Assembly: GCF_030646845.1 (NCBI RefSeq)
Contig: NZ_JAUSLE010000076.1
Location: 1-64,000, forward strand
Length of the DNA: 64,000 bases
Reading direction: 5' to 3'
Source: Rhodoferax sp.
GTDB lineage: Bacteria; Pseudomonadota; Gammaproteobacteria; Burkholderiales; Burkholderiaceae_C
Shown: piece by piece, positions 15,749-24,945 of the stretch
How the letters are laid out: every line of letters starts with the position of its first letter
Numbering within the stretch: position 1 is the first letter of the stretch
Notes under the pieces: generated by a model
What the model was told of the DNA's origin: nothing
Databases searched by the model: none
Seen by the model: the letters and a program-made list of their open reading frames with translations, nothing else
Position numbers and translations under genes: made by a program

Positions 15749-16564
15749 TTATTTCACCAAATTCCGACGGCGCTGGATGAACCCCAGACCAGCGAGCCCA
15801 AGACCCAACAAAGCCAAGCTGCCTGGCTCTGGAACATTGAAGCTGACATTGATAGCGCCAGTTACATTCTGGTATTCGCCGGGCGTGCCACCCAAGCCAA
15901 TCACATTGCCATCAGTCTGAACGACCAGATAGAACGGGTTGGGCGCGGTGAAATAGCTTGTGCCGCTTTGAACGCCGGCGGAGCCTGCGTCCTGATCAGT
16001 CGAGGTCAGCGTGAAGGGATTGAACTGGAATTCAAACGCTGTCGGCGAGATGATCGTGCCAAGCCCATAGGACAAAAGGGTAGAACTGGCAAGCAGGTAG
16101 TCGTCGGCGTTATTGCCCAGCGTGGCGGCTACACCGCTGCCGGTCAGCGTTTTTGTAGTGTTTTGATTGGGATCCATGTACAGGCTGAACGTACCACTTA
16201 TGCCCTGGAAAAGGGTGCTACTGATCACCTGCCCAGTCGATTGGAACACCGCGTACAGGTTGTATGTATTAGTGCCAATACCGTTCAGTTGTGAGGGCAC
16301 GTTGGTCGTGCCTTGGTTGCTGAAGAACGAACCAAAATTGGCATAGGCAGAGGAGATGAAGTTGCCGCCAGCGGTAACCGTAGTCCATTCAGCGTAGCCG
16401 CCATTGATTTTGTCAGCCAGAACGGTGTTGGATAAGGCGCCGGGCACGCTACCCTCACTGACTGTGAAGTCCGGGAACGGGTAGGACAACACGGATGCCG
16501 AGGCTCCAGTTGCCAAAGACCCTAAGACAGCGACTGCGGCCAAGGCCAGTAATTTCTTTTTCAT
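15749..16564 (-). CDS. PEP-CTERM sorting-domain protein, PepA-like
   Basis: A 271-residue secreted protein with an N-terminal signal peptide (MKKKLLALAAVAVLGSLATGASA) and a C-terminal PEP-CTERM tail: VPEPG at residues 244-248, a hydrophobic glycine/leucine helix, then IQRRR. This tail is the substrate signal of exosortase A, encoded at 26851. The Ser/Thr/Asn/Gly-rich body with YPFPDFTVSEG, DKINGGYAE and SLYMDPN resembles the flocculation-associated PepA proteins of Zoogloea-like bacteria as I recall them. A sigma-54 promoter lies upstream (16631-16646) and a strong terminator follows. Confidence 0.85.
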   Translation of the reverse strand: MKKKLLALAAVAVLGSLATGASASVLSYPFPDFTVSEGSVPGALSNTVLADKINGGYAEWTTVTAGGNFISSAYANFGSFFSNQGTTNVPSQLNGIGTNTYNLYAVFQSTGQVISSTLFQGISGTFSLYMDPNQNTTKTLTGSGVAATLGNNADDYLLASSTLLSYGLGTIISPTAFEFQFNPFTLTSTDQDAGSAGVQSGTSYFTAPNPFYLVVQTDGNVIGLGGTPGEYQNVTGAINVSFNVPEPGSLALLGLGLAGLGFIQRRRNLVK

Positions 16565-16630
16565 TTCAATACTCCTTACAGGTTGATAGTGACTAAGTGC
16601 TTTAAGAACTTACTCTGACAAAAAAATATA

Positions 16631-16646
16631 AGCAGATAGCGTGCCA
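16631..16646 (-). promoter_or_regulatory. Sigma-54 (-24/-12) promoter of the PEP-CTERM gene
   Basis: On the minus strand the sequence is TGGCACG-CTAT-CTGCT, against the consensus TGGCACG-N4-TTGCW. The invariant GG and GC are exactly 10 nt apart. It is 67 bp upstream of the start codon. PEP-CTERM genes in floc-forming bacteria are known to be driven by RpoN with the PrsK/PrsR pair. Confidence 0.8.
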
Positions 16647-16844
16647 GAAATTTTTTCTTATTTAAAATCAATAGCTTATGGGGTCAATGGCAAAAGTGCC
16701 AAAAAGCACTGTAAAAGAAGCTGACAGATTGAAATGAAGATCATGGGAATTTTTCACACCGACGGTGGCGCATGCTTCTTGGTTGGCGGCTCGTGGCGCG
16801 GTGTAATGCGTGCACAATCCGCACGAACTTCCTGGGGCGCCTAG

Positions 16845-17717
16845 ATGAGCACAGTTTTTGACTACGAACGAGCCTATTCCCGTAACATTGGCTGGGTGAC
16901 CCAGGTTGAACAGTTGAAGCTTCGAGGTTCGCGGATTGCCATTGCTGGGCTGGGGGGGGTGGGCGGCGCGCATTTGTTGACACTCACCCGGCTCGGGATT
17001 AGCCATTTCAACATTGCCGACTTCGACGATTTCGACGTGCATAACCTGAACCGTCAGGCCGGTGCATTCATGTCGTTCATGGGGCAAGCAAAAATTGATA
17101 CGGTGGCGCGCCTTGCGCGCGATGTCAATCCGGAGCTGGATATCAGGCTTTTTCCTCAAGGCGTCAACCCCGACAACGTCGATGAATTCTTGCGTGATGT
17201 CGATGTGTATGTCGATGGACTGGATTTTTTTGCGCTACCAGCGCGTCGGATGGTGTTCGCAAAGTGCCGGGAAAAGGGCATACCTGCACTGACTGCGGCG
17301 CCGCTCGGCATGGGAACTGCTTTGCTCTACTTTCGTCCGGATGGTATGAGCTTTGAAGATTACTTCAAGGTTGACGGGCGCGAGTCACAGGAGCAATACG
17401 CCCGTTTCATCGCTGGACTGTCGCCGGCAATGGTTCAGCGCGATTACCTGGTTGCTCCCGAGGCGGTCAATTTCCAAGAAAAGAGGGGGCCCTCAACCAT
17501 CATGGCTTGCGACCTGTGTGCTGGCGTGATGGGCACGTCCGTCTTGAAGCTCTTGCTCGGGCGTGGCTCAATGAAGGCAGCTCCGTGGGGTATGCACTTT
17601 GACGCGTATCATCAAAAGCTTAAATTCACTTGGCGCCCGTTTGGCAATTCCAATCCGTTGCAGCAATTGCTGCTGAAATTCATTCGGCCCGTGCTCCGCG
17701 GACGCACAGGCACTTGA
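16845..17717 (+). CDS. ThiF/MoeB/E1-like adenylyltransferase family protein
   Basis: A 290-residue protein with the E1-like Rossmann nucleotide site A-G-L-G-G-V-G-G (residues 34-41), the acidic D-F-D-D-F segment, the adenylate-binding N67-L-N-R70-Q71, and the following Q-A-K-I-D-T lysine region. Only one C-x-x-C pair is evident (ACDLCAG), so the usual four-cysteine zinc site is incomplete. The family adenylates the C-terminus of a ubiquitin-like or sulfur-carrier protein, or a small carboxylate; no carrier protein gene is adjacent. It is divergent from the PEP-CTERM gene and sits just upstream of the exopolysaccharide operon. Substrate unknown. Confidence 0.8.
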   Translation: MSTVFDYERAYSRNIGWVTQVEQLKLRGSRIAIAGLGGVGGAHLLTLTRLGISHFNIADFDDFDVHNLNRQAGAFMSFMGQAKIDTVARLARDVNPELDIRLFPQGVNPDNVDEFLRDVDVYVDGLDFFALPARRMVFAKCREKGIPALTAAPLGMGTALLYFRPDGMSFEDYFKVDGRESQEQYARFIAGLSPAMVQRDYLVAPEAVNFQEKRGPSTIMACDLCAGVMGTSVLKLLLGRGSMKAAPWGMHFDAYHQKLKFTWRPFGNSNPLQQLLLKFIRPVLRGRTGT

Positions 17718-17802
17718 GCTTGAGTCGCAATGGTCAAATCCCAGTGGATTCTGGAGTTAGTGTGAAATAGTAACGTTGTAACAAACAAGAGCTTGGACTA
17801 GG

Positions 17803-17816
17803 GGCGATTTTCTTGC
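17803..17816 (+). promoter_or_regulatory. Candidate sigma-54 promoter of the exopolysaccharide operon
   Basis: GG-N10-GC spacing is met (GGCGATTTTCTTGC), with a good TTGC half but a poor -24 half. It is 76 bp upstream of the favoured TTG start of the export lipoprotein. Weak match. Confidence 0.3.
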
Positions 17817-17891
17817 GGGTCGTTGCAGCAAATGCGCTATATTCAAACGCGGTATAAAACGATAGTCGGCAACTTATTTAGGGGATATGCT

Positions 17892-18527
17892 TTGAAAAGT
17901 CTTTTTATCACTGCTAAAACCGCGTCCCGTTGGGTCGCGCTTGGTTTGCTGGTTAGCTTGGTGTCCGCTTGTGCTGGCTTTTCGTCCACGTACCCCGCTG
18001 CGCCGGTTGTCGCAGCTACCCCCGGGTACAACTATGTTGTCGGCGCTGGTGACTCGCTTAATATTATTGTCTGGCGTAACCCCGAGCTTTCCATGTCAGT
18101 TCCGGTTCGTCCAGATGGCAAGGTGTCAACGCCACTTGTGGATGAGCTGGTTGCCCAAGGTAAAACTTCAGTTGAGATAGCTCGTGACGTCGAAAAGGCC
18201 CTGAGCAAACTGGTCCGCGACCCAGTTGTAACGGTTATTGTCACCAGCTTTGTTGGCCCCTACAGTGAGCAGATACGGGTCATTGGCGAGGCAGCCAAGC
18301 CGCAGGCCTTGCCCTACAAACAGAAGATGACCATATTGGACGTGATGATTGCTGTGGGTGGTTTGACCGACTTCGCCGACGGTAATGGCGCTTCGATCAC
18401 ACGTGCTTCAGAGGGCGACAAGCGGTATTCTGTTCGGCTCAAGGACCTCATCAAGCGGGGCGACATATCTGCCAATGTGGAAATGAAGCCGGGTGACGTC
18501 CTCATCATCCCGCAGGGTTGGTTTTGA
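17892..18527 (+). CDS. XrtA-type polysaccharide export lipoprotein (Wza/EpsA-like)
   Basis: An outer-membrane polysaccharide export protein. From TTG 17892 the product is 211 residues with a type II signal ending L-V-S-A-C27, then the poly-export domain (YVVGAGDSLNIIVWRNPELS, VRPDGKVSTPLVDELVAQG) and a SLBB-like domain (IRVIGEAAKPQALPY, MTILDVMIAVGGL), ending with MKPGDVLIIP. The TTG start is preferred over ATG 17832 because it has AGGGG at a proper distance and puts the lipobox at residue 24-27. It is short compared with Wza, as usual for the exosortase-associated form (TIGR03027 type). First gene of the 19-gene operon. Confidence 0.9.
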   Translation: MKSLFITAKTASRWVALGLLVSLVSACAGFSSTYPAAPVVAATPGYNYVVGAGDSLNIIVWRNPELSMSVPVRPDGKVSTPLVDELVAQGKTSVEIARDVEKALSKLVRDPVVTVIVTSFVGPYSEQIRVIGEAAKPQALPYKQKMTILDVMIAVGGLTDFADGNGASITRASEGDKRYSVRLKDLIKRGDISANVEMKPGDVLIIPQGWF

Positions 18528-18609
18528 GATTGACATCCTCTCTTTATGTGCGGCATTGCCTGATGATGGCTTTGCGGTGTTCGAACGCTAACCAGAACGA
18601 CTTTACTTG

Positions 18610-20184
18610 ATGGATGAGCTGATTGGTCAAATACTCACGGCTGCCAAAGGTCTGTGGAAGCATCGCTGGCTGGGTCTGCTGGTTGCGTGGTTGGTTGCTG
18701 CAATTGGTTCAGTCGTGGTGCTGTCGGTGCCCAATAAATATGAGGCAACAGCCCGTATTTTTGTGGACACACAGTCCATATTGAAGCCTTTGATGTCTGG
18801 CTTGGCGGTGCAGCCTAATGTCGGGCAGCAGGTGGTGATGCTGAGTCGAACGCTTATCAGTCGCCCCAACGTCGAAAAACTAATTCGCATGGCCGATCTT
18901 GACCTCAAAAGTCAATCTAAGAGCGACCAGGACGCGTTGATTGATCAGTTGATGAAAACGCTTGAAATCAAGAATGTAGGCCGGGATAACATTTATGTAT
19001 TGTCGTATCGGGACTCTAGTCCCGACAAAGCGAAGAGGGTCGTTCAATCGCTTGTATCAATTTTTGTCGAATCCAGCTTGGGGGCGTCTCGCAAGGACTC
19101 TGATACGGCCAAGAAATTCATCGATGAGCAGATCAAGACTTATGAGGCCAAGCTTGAAGAAGCTGAAGCACGGTTAAAAGAGTTTAGAGTTCGAAACATT
19201 GAGCTTCAAACCGCGGATGGCAAAGATATGGCCGGACAGATTGGTGCGGTGAGCAGTCAACTGAGTCAAGCCCGATTGGAGCTACGTGAGGCAGAAAACG
19301 CACGTGATGCGGCTAAGCGTCAGTTGGAGGCCGAAAAATCGCAGAATGCGAATATCACGTCGCGCAGCCTGCTGCAGGAGTCAGCGATGTCGATTTCAAC
19401 GCCGGAGATTGACGGACGCATTGATGTGCAGAAGCGCAATCTGGATGCGCTTCTGCAGCGCTTTACCGAGCAACATCCCGATGTTGTCGGGGCTAGGCGT
19501 CTGATCAAGGAGCTTGAGGATCTCAAACGAAAAGAAGTGCTGGAGTTGCGCAAGACCGCGATGGCCAACCCGGCGGCGGCGTCGACCAACAGCTTGGCCT
19601 ATCAGGAGTTGAATCGCCTGCTCGCCACATCGGAGGTGCAAGTTGCTTCTTTGCGAGCAAGGGTGGCGGAGTACGAGGCGCGTTTCAACCGGGCTCGTGA
19701 GCTGATGAAGGTGGCTCCGCAAATTGAAGCTGAATTTGCTCAATTGAATCGTGACTACGACATCAACAAGAAAAACTATAACGACCTTGTTTCTCGAAGA
19801 GAGACTGCGGCCCTGACTGGCGATCTGGAGAGTGCTGCTGGAGTGGCAGACTTTCGCCTGATCGACCCGCCCCGGGCGTCGCCCCAGCCGGTAGCGCCCA
19901 ATCGCCTGTTGCTGTTGCCCCTCGCTTTGTTGGTTGGGTTGGGTGCTGGACTTGCAGTTGCCTTTGTCGCCAGTCAATTGCGTGCCGTTTTTTATGATGG
20001 TCGTTCTCTGCGGGATGGGGTGGGCCTGCCTCTTCTGGGGGTTGTTACTTTGGTGATGGACGAAGAAGCGGTGCGACAAGAGAAGTCTGACTTGAAAAAG
20101 TTTCTGGGCGCTTCCGGTGGGTTGGTTGGTGTTTTTGTTGCTGGGATGATCATTTTTTCTTTGATATCCGGGCGGGTAGGATGA
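18610..20184 (+). CDS. XrtA-associated polysaccharide chain-length determinant (Wzz-like)
   Basis: A 524-residue inner-membrane protein with a transmembrane helix near residues 20-40, a long periplasmic coiled-coil region (about 160-400, heavy in Glu/Lys/Ala), the proline-rich LIDPPRASPQPVAPNR segment before the second helix (~430-455), and an additional hydrophobic C-terminal stretch. This is the Wzz/PCP architecture of exosortase loci (TIGR03007 type), which controls polymer length with the kinase encoded 7 bp downstream. ATG 18610 is used; the preceding TTG adds one residue only. Confidence 0.93.
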   Translation: MDELIGQILTAAKGLWKHRWLGLLVAWLVAAIGSVVVLSVPNKYEATARIFVDTQSILKPLMSGLAVQPNVGQQVVMLSRTLISRPNVEKLIRMADLDLKSQSKSDQDALIDQLMKTLEIKNVGRDNIYVLSYRDSSPDKAKRVVQSLVSIFVESSLGASRKDSDTAKKFIDEQIKTYEAKLEEAEARLKEFRVRNIELQTADGKDMAGQIGAVSSQLSQARLELREAENARDAAKRQLEAEKSQNANITSRSLLQESAMSISTPEIDGRIDVQKRNLDALLQRFTEQHPDVVGARRLIKELEDLKRKEVLELRKTAMANPAAASTNSLAYQELNRLLATSEVQVASLRARVAEYEARFNRARELMKVAPQIEAEFAQLNRDYDINKKNYNDLVSRRETAALTGDLESAAGVADFRLIDPPRASPQPVAPNRLLLLPLALLVGLGAGLAVAFVASQLRAVFYDGRSLRDGVGLPLLGVVTLVMDEEAVRQEKSDLKKFLGASGGLVGVFVAGMIIFSLISGRVG

Positions 20185-20191
20185 ACAAACT

Positions 20192-21076
20192 ATGAGTAGC
20201 TTGATCGAGCAGGCGGCGCAGCGTCTGGAACAGCTTCGTCAAGCGGGCGCCGACATGCCTCCGATACCGCCAGTTGGTCCGGCGGGTGGCGTGGCTGGGA
20301 AACCAGTGAGCGAAGCGCAGCCTGCGGCTCTGTCACGACGTGTTGAAATTAATTTGGACGCGCTTGCTGCTGCTGGGATTGTCAGTCCCAATGCACCACG
20401 ATCCCAGATTGCAGATCAATACCGGGTGATAAAGCGGCCGCTGATTGCCAACGCCATGGGCAGAGGTGCCTCGATCATCGCCAACGGCAACCTGATCATG
20501 GTAACCAGTGCATTGCCTGGCGAAGGCAAGACTTTTACCGCGATCAATCTGGCGATGAGCATGGCCACCGAGTTGGATTACACCGTGATGCTGGTCGATG
20601 CTGATGTGGCGCGACCTTCGATCATGAATGTGCTGGGACTGCCTGAAGGTCCCGGTCTGCTCGACCTGGTTGTTGACGAGTCGAAAGACTTGTCCAGCAT
20701 GCTGTTGAGAACAAACATCGATAAGTTGACAATTTTGCCAAGTGGAACGCAGCATGCGCGCGCCACCGAGTTGTTGGCCAGTGACGCCATGATCCGGCTA
20801 CTGGATGACATGGCCAAGCGCTACGCCGATCGCATCATCGTTTTTGATTCTCCGCCGCTTCTTCCCACTACAGAGTCGCGGGTGTTAGCTTCTCACATGG
20901 GTCAGGTGGTGATGGTGGTGCAGGCAGAAAAAACTTTGCAGTCAGATGTCCAGCAAGCCTTGGCCACCATTGAAGCATGCCCTGTCAAACTGATGCTGCT
21001 AAATCAGGCAAAGACCATTTCCAAGATGGGGTATGAATATGGCTATGGATACGGGTATGCGCAGCCGCAAGCCTGA
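20192..21076 (+). CDS. XrtA-associated tyrosine autokinase (BY-kinase)
   Basis: A 294-residue cytoplasmic kinase. Walker A is SALPGEGKTFTA, Walker A' is VMLVDADVARPS, and Walker B is IIVFDSPPLL. The C-terminus carries a tyrosine cluster (YEYGYGYGYA), the autophosphorylation tail. The N-terminal ~60 residues are Pro/Ala-rich. It pairs with the chain-length protein upstream to regulate polymerisation and export; its phosphatase is probably the LMW-PTP at 10582. Confidence 0.93.
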   Translation: MSSLIEQAAQRLEQLRQAGADMPPIPPVGPAGGVAGKPVSEAQPAALSRRVEINLDALAAAGIVSPNAPRSQIADQYRVIKRPLIANAMGRGASIIANGNLIMVTSALPGEGKTFTAINLAMSMATELDYTVMLVDADVARPSIMNVLGLPEGPGLLDLVVDESKDLSSMLLRTNIDKLTILPSGTQHARATELLASDAMIRLLDDMAKRYADRIIVFDSPPLLPTTESRVLASHMGQVVMVVQAEKTLQSDVQQALATIEACPVKLMLLNQAKTISKMGYEYGYGYGYAQPQA

Positions 21077-21100
21077 CTATCTTTTTGTGTCAAATCGGCC

Positions 21101-22633
21101 ATGAGCTCTAGCCTCATTTCTTCGTCAATGCTCCGAATGCGCGTTGCCCGCGTTCCACTGGCGGGATTCCTGTTCGTGGCGTCGGCGGGCGCGTATAGTC
21201 AGGTGACCATCGTGCCGCGTGTCTCGATCACCGAAACCGTGACGGACAACGTTCGCCTGAGCAACACCAGCCACCAAGCGGAGCAAATTACCGAAATCGG
21301 CGCTGGGATCCAAATCAATATTGACGGGGGAAAGCTCAAGACATATTTTGACTATTCTGGAAGTAGTGTGATGTATGCACAAGGCTCATCACCTAACAGC
21401 ACCGAATTCCAGAACGGGCTCAATACATTTGGTACGCTGGAGATGGTGGATAACTGGGCGTTTGTCGATTTCAGTGGCGCCATTTCGCAGCAAGGAATTT
21501 CGCCCTTTGGCACCCAGTCAATTGGCAACACATCCATCAACGCCAATAGAGCAGAGGTCTCCAACTACCGGCTTTCGCCTTATGTGCGCGGTCGGTTGGG
21601 TAGTCTGGCCGACTATGAGGCTCGTTACAGTCGGGCGATCACAGGCAGCGATGCTGCGGCAACGTCAGGCGTGACTACGGTCGATGGTCTCGTCAAGATC
21701 AGCGGTGACACTAGCTTTCGGAGTCTTGGCTGGTCGGCAGATGCCAGTCAGCAAAGTGTTGATTACAGTGCTGGACGTTCCACTGAAGTTGACCGGTTCA
21801 ACCTTGGCTTGTCCTATTCGTTTGCGCCTCAATTCAACGTGTTCGCCAGTGCCGGGCGTGAATCCAACAACTACACCACCTTTGACAAGGAGAGCTACGC
21901 GACCAGCGGGTTTGGGGCGAACTGGTCTCCGTCCGAGAGGACCAAGTTGTCAGCCGCCCGCTATCGCCGTTCATTCGGAGACGCGCACAGTCTGAGTTTC
22001 GATTACCGAACGGCACGCACTGCCTGGAAATATACTGATGCGAAGGATGTCTCGGCGACGCCAAACCAGATCGGTTTTGCAAGTCTCGGATCCATCTACG
22101 ATATTTTGTATAGCCAGTTTGCATCGATCGAACCTAATCCCGTCTCTCGCGCGCAGTTGGTCAATGCATTCTTGCAGGCCAATGGCATCAATCCGAATGC
22201 TGCGGTAGTCAGCAGTTTTTTGACGTCGGCTCTGTCAGTGACGCGTCGGCAAGACCTGTCGTTCGCGCTGCTGGGTGTGCGTGACACTGTCACTTTTTTG
22301 GCTACCCGGAGCGAGAGCAACAGGCTCGATACCTTGTCGACCGGCGTTGATGATTTCAACACGTCTTCCTTGATTCGTCAGCGTGGATTCAGTGTCAATT
22401 ACGCGCATCGCTTAACCCCCGACTATTCGTTAGGTGTTCTTGTGTCGCAACAACATACGTCTGGTGATTCGAATTTGCAGAGTACAAAACTGCAATTGCT
22501 CAACGTCAACGTTACGGGCAAAGTGGGCAAGCAGGCCGTCGCGTCTGTGGGGGTCCGTCATGTGGTTTCCAGTGGCAACACAGCGCCTTACATCGAAAAC
22601 GCTGTCATCGGCAGTTTGAATGTGCAGTTCTGA
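21101..22633 (+). CDS. XrtA-associated outer-membrane beta-barrel protein
   Basis: A 510-residue protein with an N-terminal signal sequence (hydrophobic ~17-32, ending AYSQ), the opening TIVPRVSITETVTDNVRLS typical of the exosortase-linked barrel family (TIGR03016 type), long repetitive amphipathic strands and a C-terminal phenylalanine (SLNVQF). It likely helps export or anchor polymer in the outer membrane. It lies 24 bp after the kinase gene and 3 bp before the ATPase gene. Confidence 0.88.
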   Translation: MSSSLISSSMLRMRVARVPLAGFLFVASAGAYSQVTIVPRVSITETVTDNVRLSNTSHQAEQITEIGAGIQINIDGGKLKTYFDYSGSSVMYAQGSSPNSTEFQNGLNTFGTLEMVDNWAFVDFSGAISQQGISPFGTQSIGNTSINANRAEVSNYRLSPYVRGRLGSLADYEARYSRAITGSDAAATSGVTTVDGLVKISGDTSFRSLGWSADASQQSVDYSAGRSTEVDRFNLGLSYSFAPQFNVFASAGRESNNYTTFDKESYATSGFGANWSPSERTKLSAARYRRSFGDAHSLSFDYRTARTAWKYTDAKDVSATPNQIGFASLGSIYDILYSQFASIEPNPVSRAQLVNAFLQANGINPNAAVVSSFLTSALSVTRRQDLSFALLGVRDTVTFLATRSESNRLDTLSTGVDDFNTSSLIRQRGFSVNYAHRLTPDYSLGVLVSQQHTSGDSNLQSTKLQLLNVNVTGKVGKQAVASVGVRHVVSSGNTAPYIENAVIGSLNVQF

Positions 22634-22636
22634 CCC

Positions 22637-23743
22637 ATGTATGAAGCTTTCTACGGGCTAAACAGCAAGCCTTTTCAGCTCAATCCCGATCCCAGTTTCT
22701 ACTTTGGCAGCAAGCAGCACCGGCGGGCCAAGGCCTACCTTGAATACGGTGTGCAACGGAACGAGGGTTTCATTGTCATAACGGGCGAGGTGGGGGCTGG
22801 CAAGACCACCATTGTGCGAGGCTTGCTCGCCAGTCTGGACCCGGATAAAGTCGTTGCCGCCAATCTGGTAACTACGCAGCTCGATGCTGAAGACACACTG
22901 CGTCTGGTCGGGGCTGCCTTTGGCGTGCGGGTCAAGGACGTCTCAAAAGCTGACGTGCTGATGGCGTTGGAGGCCTACCTTGTCAATCAGGCAAGCCAGG
23001 GCAAACGCTGCCTGCTGATCGTCGATGAAGCTCAAAACCTCACCCCCCGGGCGGTGGAGGAGCTTCGCATGTTGTCGAACTTTCAGTTTGGCCAGCAGGC
23101 GCTACTACAGACGTTCCTGGTCGGCCAGCCTGAGTTTCGTGCCATCTTGCAAAGCCCCACCATGCAGCAACTCAGGCAGCGCGTCACGGCAACTTGCCAT
23201 ATCGGGCCACTGGATCTGGACGAGACAAGGGGTTACATTGAACACCGCTTGAAATGTGCGGGCTCTTCCGGGCGCCCCACATTCGATGCAGAAGCTTTCG
23301 ACGCCATTTTCAACGCCTCCGGGGGCATCCCTCGCCGTGTCAACCTCATCTGCGATCGCTTGTTGCTCCTTGGTTTTCTGGGCAATAAAGACGCCTTTGG
23401 CCTGGATGATGTCAACGAGGTGGTGAGCGAAATTCACGACGAAGCGGCGGTCCCAGCCAATAAGGTGCTGGGAGACCGGCCCCCCTGGGACGACTCGGGT
23501 ATTCAGGGTCTGACAGCGACCGGGTCAGTTGATATTGACCTCGCCAAATTGCAGGTCACGCCTGGTCTGGCGGCTGCTATTTCCAATCAAATCGACGACC
23601 TGGGTATCGAGCAGTATGACGGCCGCTTGAGGCGGCTTGAACGAAGCGTGCTTCGGCTGGAGCGCATCAACCTCGAAATTCTTGTCATGCTGCAAAAACT
23701 GGTTGCAGCTGTCAAAAAGCCAGGCCAGGAGAGCAGTCAATGA
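22637..23743 (+). CDS. XrtA-associated ExeA-like AAA ATPase
   Basis: A 368-residue protein opening MYEAFYGLNSKPFQLNPDP, the signature of ExeA/GspA-type ATPases. Walker A is GEVGAGKTT, Walker B is LLIVDEAQNL, and the sensor region follows. Residues after ~270 form a divergent tail with a likely coiled coil (RLRRLERSVLRLERINLEIL). In exosortase loci this ATPase (TIGR03015 type) is constant, although its exact role is unsettled. Its stop overlaps the wecB start (ATGA). Confidence 0.92.
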   Translation: MYEAFYGLNSKPFQLNPDPSFYFGSKQHRRAKAYLEYGVQRNEGFIVITGEVGAGKTTIVRGLLASLDPDKVVAANLVTTQLDAEDTLRLVGAAFGVRVKDVSKADVLMALEAYLVNQASQGKRCLLIVDEAQNLTPRAVEELRMLSNFQFGQQALLQTFLVGQPEFRAILQSPTMQQLRQRVTATCHIGPLDLDETRGYIEHRLKCAGSSGRPTFDAEAFDAIFNASGGIPRRVNLICDRLLLLGFLGNKDAFGLDDVNEVVSEIHDEAAVPANKVLGDRPPWDDSGIQGLTATGSVDIDLAKLQVTPGLAAAISNQIDDLGIEQYDGRLRRLERSVLRLERINLEILVMLQKLVAAVKKPGQESSQ

Positions 23744-24936
23744 GCAATCAGTCTTCCATGAAAACACCGGGTAATGACTTGGGCCCCGTCATTTGCGTCG
23801 TGGGTGCCCGGCCCAATTTCATGAAGATGGCGCCCATCCTGAGGGCGATGGCGGCACACGTTCCGCCACTGCCGGTGCTGCTGGTCCATACGGGCCAACA
23901 TTACGATAAGGACATGAGTGATCGGCTGTTTGAAGATCTGCGTCTGCCACGGCCGGACGTCAATCTTGAAGTGGGCTCCGGTACCCACGCCATCCAGACT
24001 GCGGAAGTCATGCGCCGGTTTGAGCCCATTGTCGATACCTACAAACCATCCTGCGTGGCGGTCGTGGGTGACGTCAATTCAACGCTCGCATGCTCCCTGG
24101 TTGCCGTCAAGAAGGGCGTGCCGGTGGTACATATTGAGGCCGGCCTGCGCAGTTATGACCGCGCCATGCCAGAAGAAATCAACCGCATCCTAACCGATCA
24201 GATATCGGACCGGCTCTACACGACAGAGCGTACGGCGGAGGAAAATCTGCGACTGGAGGGCATACCCTCCAGTCGAGTGTGTTTTGCTGGCAATGTCATG
24301 ATCGATTCGGTGGTCTTTGGCCGGTCAAACGCCCGTAGCGCAGCAGAGACGTTAAAGGTCTGCAATGCAGACGCTTCAGTGTTAAGTCATCCTCTCGGTT
24401 ACGGTGTGGTGACGCTACACCGTCCCTCGAATGTGGACCATCCTGAAACCCTACGTGCCTTGTTGGGGGTGCTGGGGGAGGTGGCGGCCCGTCTGCCTCT
24501 GGTGTTTGCGCTGCATCCCCGCACCCGCAGCAATATTGAGCGGTTTGGTCTGATGGACTTGATCGATCCCACGCGCATGGTTTTGCTGCCGCCGCAGGGT
24601 TATCTTGAAATGCTCGGGCTGATGTCGGGCGCGACCGTGGTCCTCACGGATTCAGGGGGGCTGCAGGAAGAGACCACGGCGCTGGGCGTGCCTTGTCTGA
24701 CATTGCGGGAAAACACGGAACGTCCTATTACCGTTGAGCAAGGTACCAACATTCTGGTCGGGCGTGACCGGCAAGCCATTCTTGGCGCGGTTCAGGAAAT
24801 TTTGGCGGGCAACGGCAAACGTGGCCGCGTTCCCGAATTTTGGGATGGACATGCCGCTGAGCGCATTGCGGCTGATCTTTATCAGTGGCTAATGAGTGGG
24901 AAACCGCAAGCGGCCTTGAAGTCGAGCACCCCGTAG
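23740..24936 (+). CDS. wecB: UDP-N-acetylglucosamine 2-epimerase, non-hydrolysing
   Basis: A 398-residue enzyme interconverting UDP-GlcNAc and UDP-ManNAc. Characteristic segments are VVGARPNFMKMAP, HTGQHYDKDMS, HIEAGLRSYDRAMPEEINR, TLHRPSNVD and DSGGLQEETTALGVPCLTLRENTERP. UDP-ManNAc can then be oxidised by a 6-dehydrogenase such as that at 28484 to give UDP-ManNAcA. It overlaps the ATPase gene by 4 bp. Confidence 0.95.
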   Translation: MSNQSSMKTPGNDLGPVICVVGARPNFMKMAPILRAMAAHVPPLPVLLVHTGQHYDKDMSDRLFEDLRLPRPDVNLEVGSGTHAIQTAEVMRRFEPIVDTYKPSCVAVVGDVNSTLACSLVAVKKGVPVVHIEAGLRSYDRAMPEEINRILTDQISDRLYTTERTAEENLRLEGIPSSRVCFAGNVMIDSVVFGRSNARSAAETLKVCNADASVLSHPLGYGVVTLHRPSNVDHPETLRALLGVLGEVAARLPLVFALHPRTRSNIERFGLMDLIDPTRMVLLPPQGYLEMLGLMSGATVVLTDSGGLQEETTALGVPCLTLRENTERPITVEQGTNILVGRDRQAILGAVQEILAGNGKRGRVPEFWDGHAAERIAADLYQWLMSGKPQAALKSSTP

Positions 24937-24945
24937 AACATCGGT

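Noticed and set aside
16688-16701. Inverted repeat TGGCA-AAAG-TGCCA between the PEP-CTERM gene and the ThiF-like gene
   Set aside because: It first looked like a sigma-54 site, but the GG-to-GC spacing is 7, not 10. It could be an operator, but there is only one copy and no evidence for a binder.
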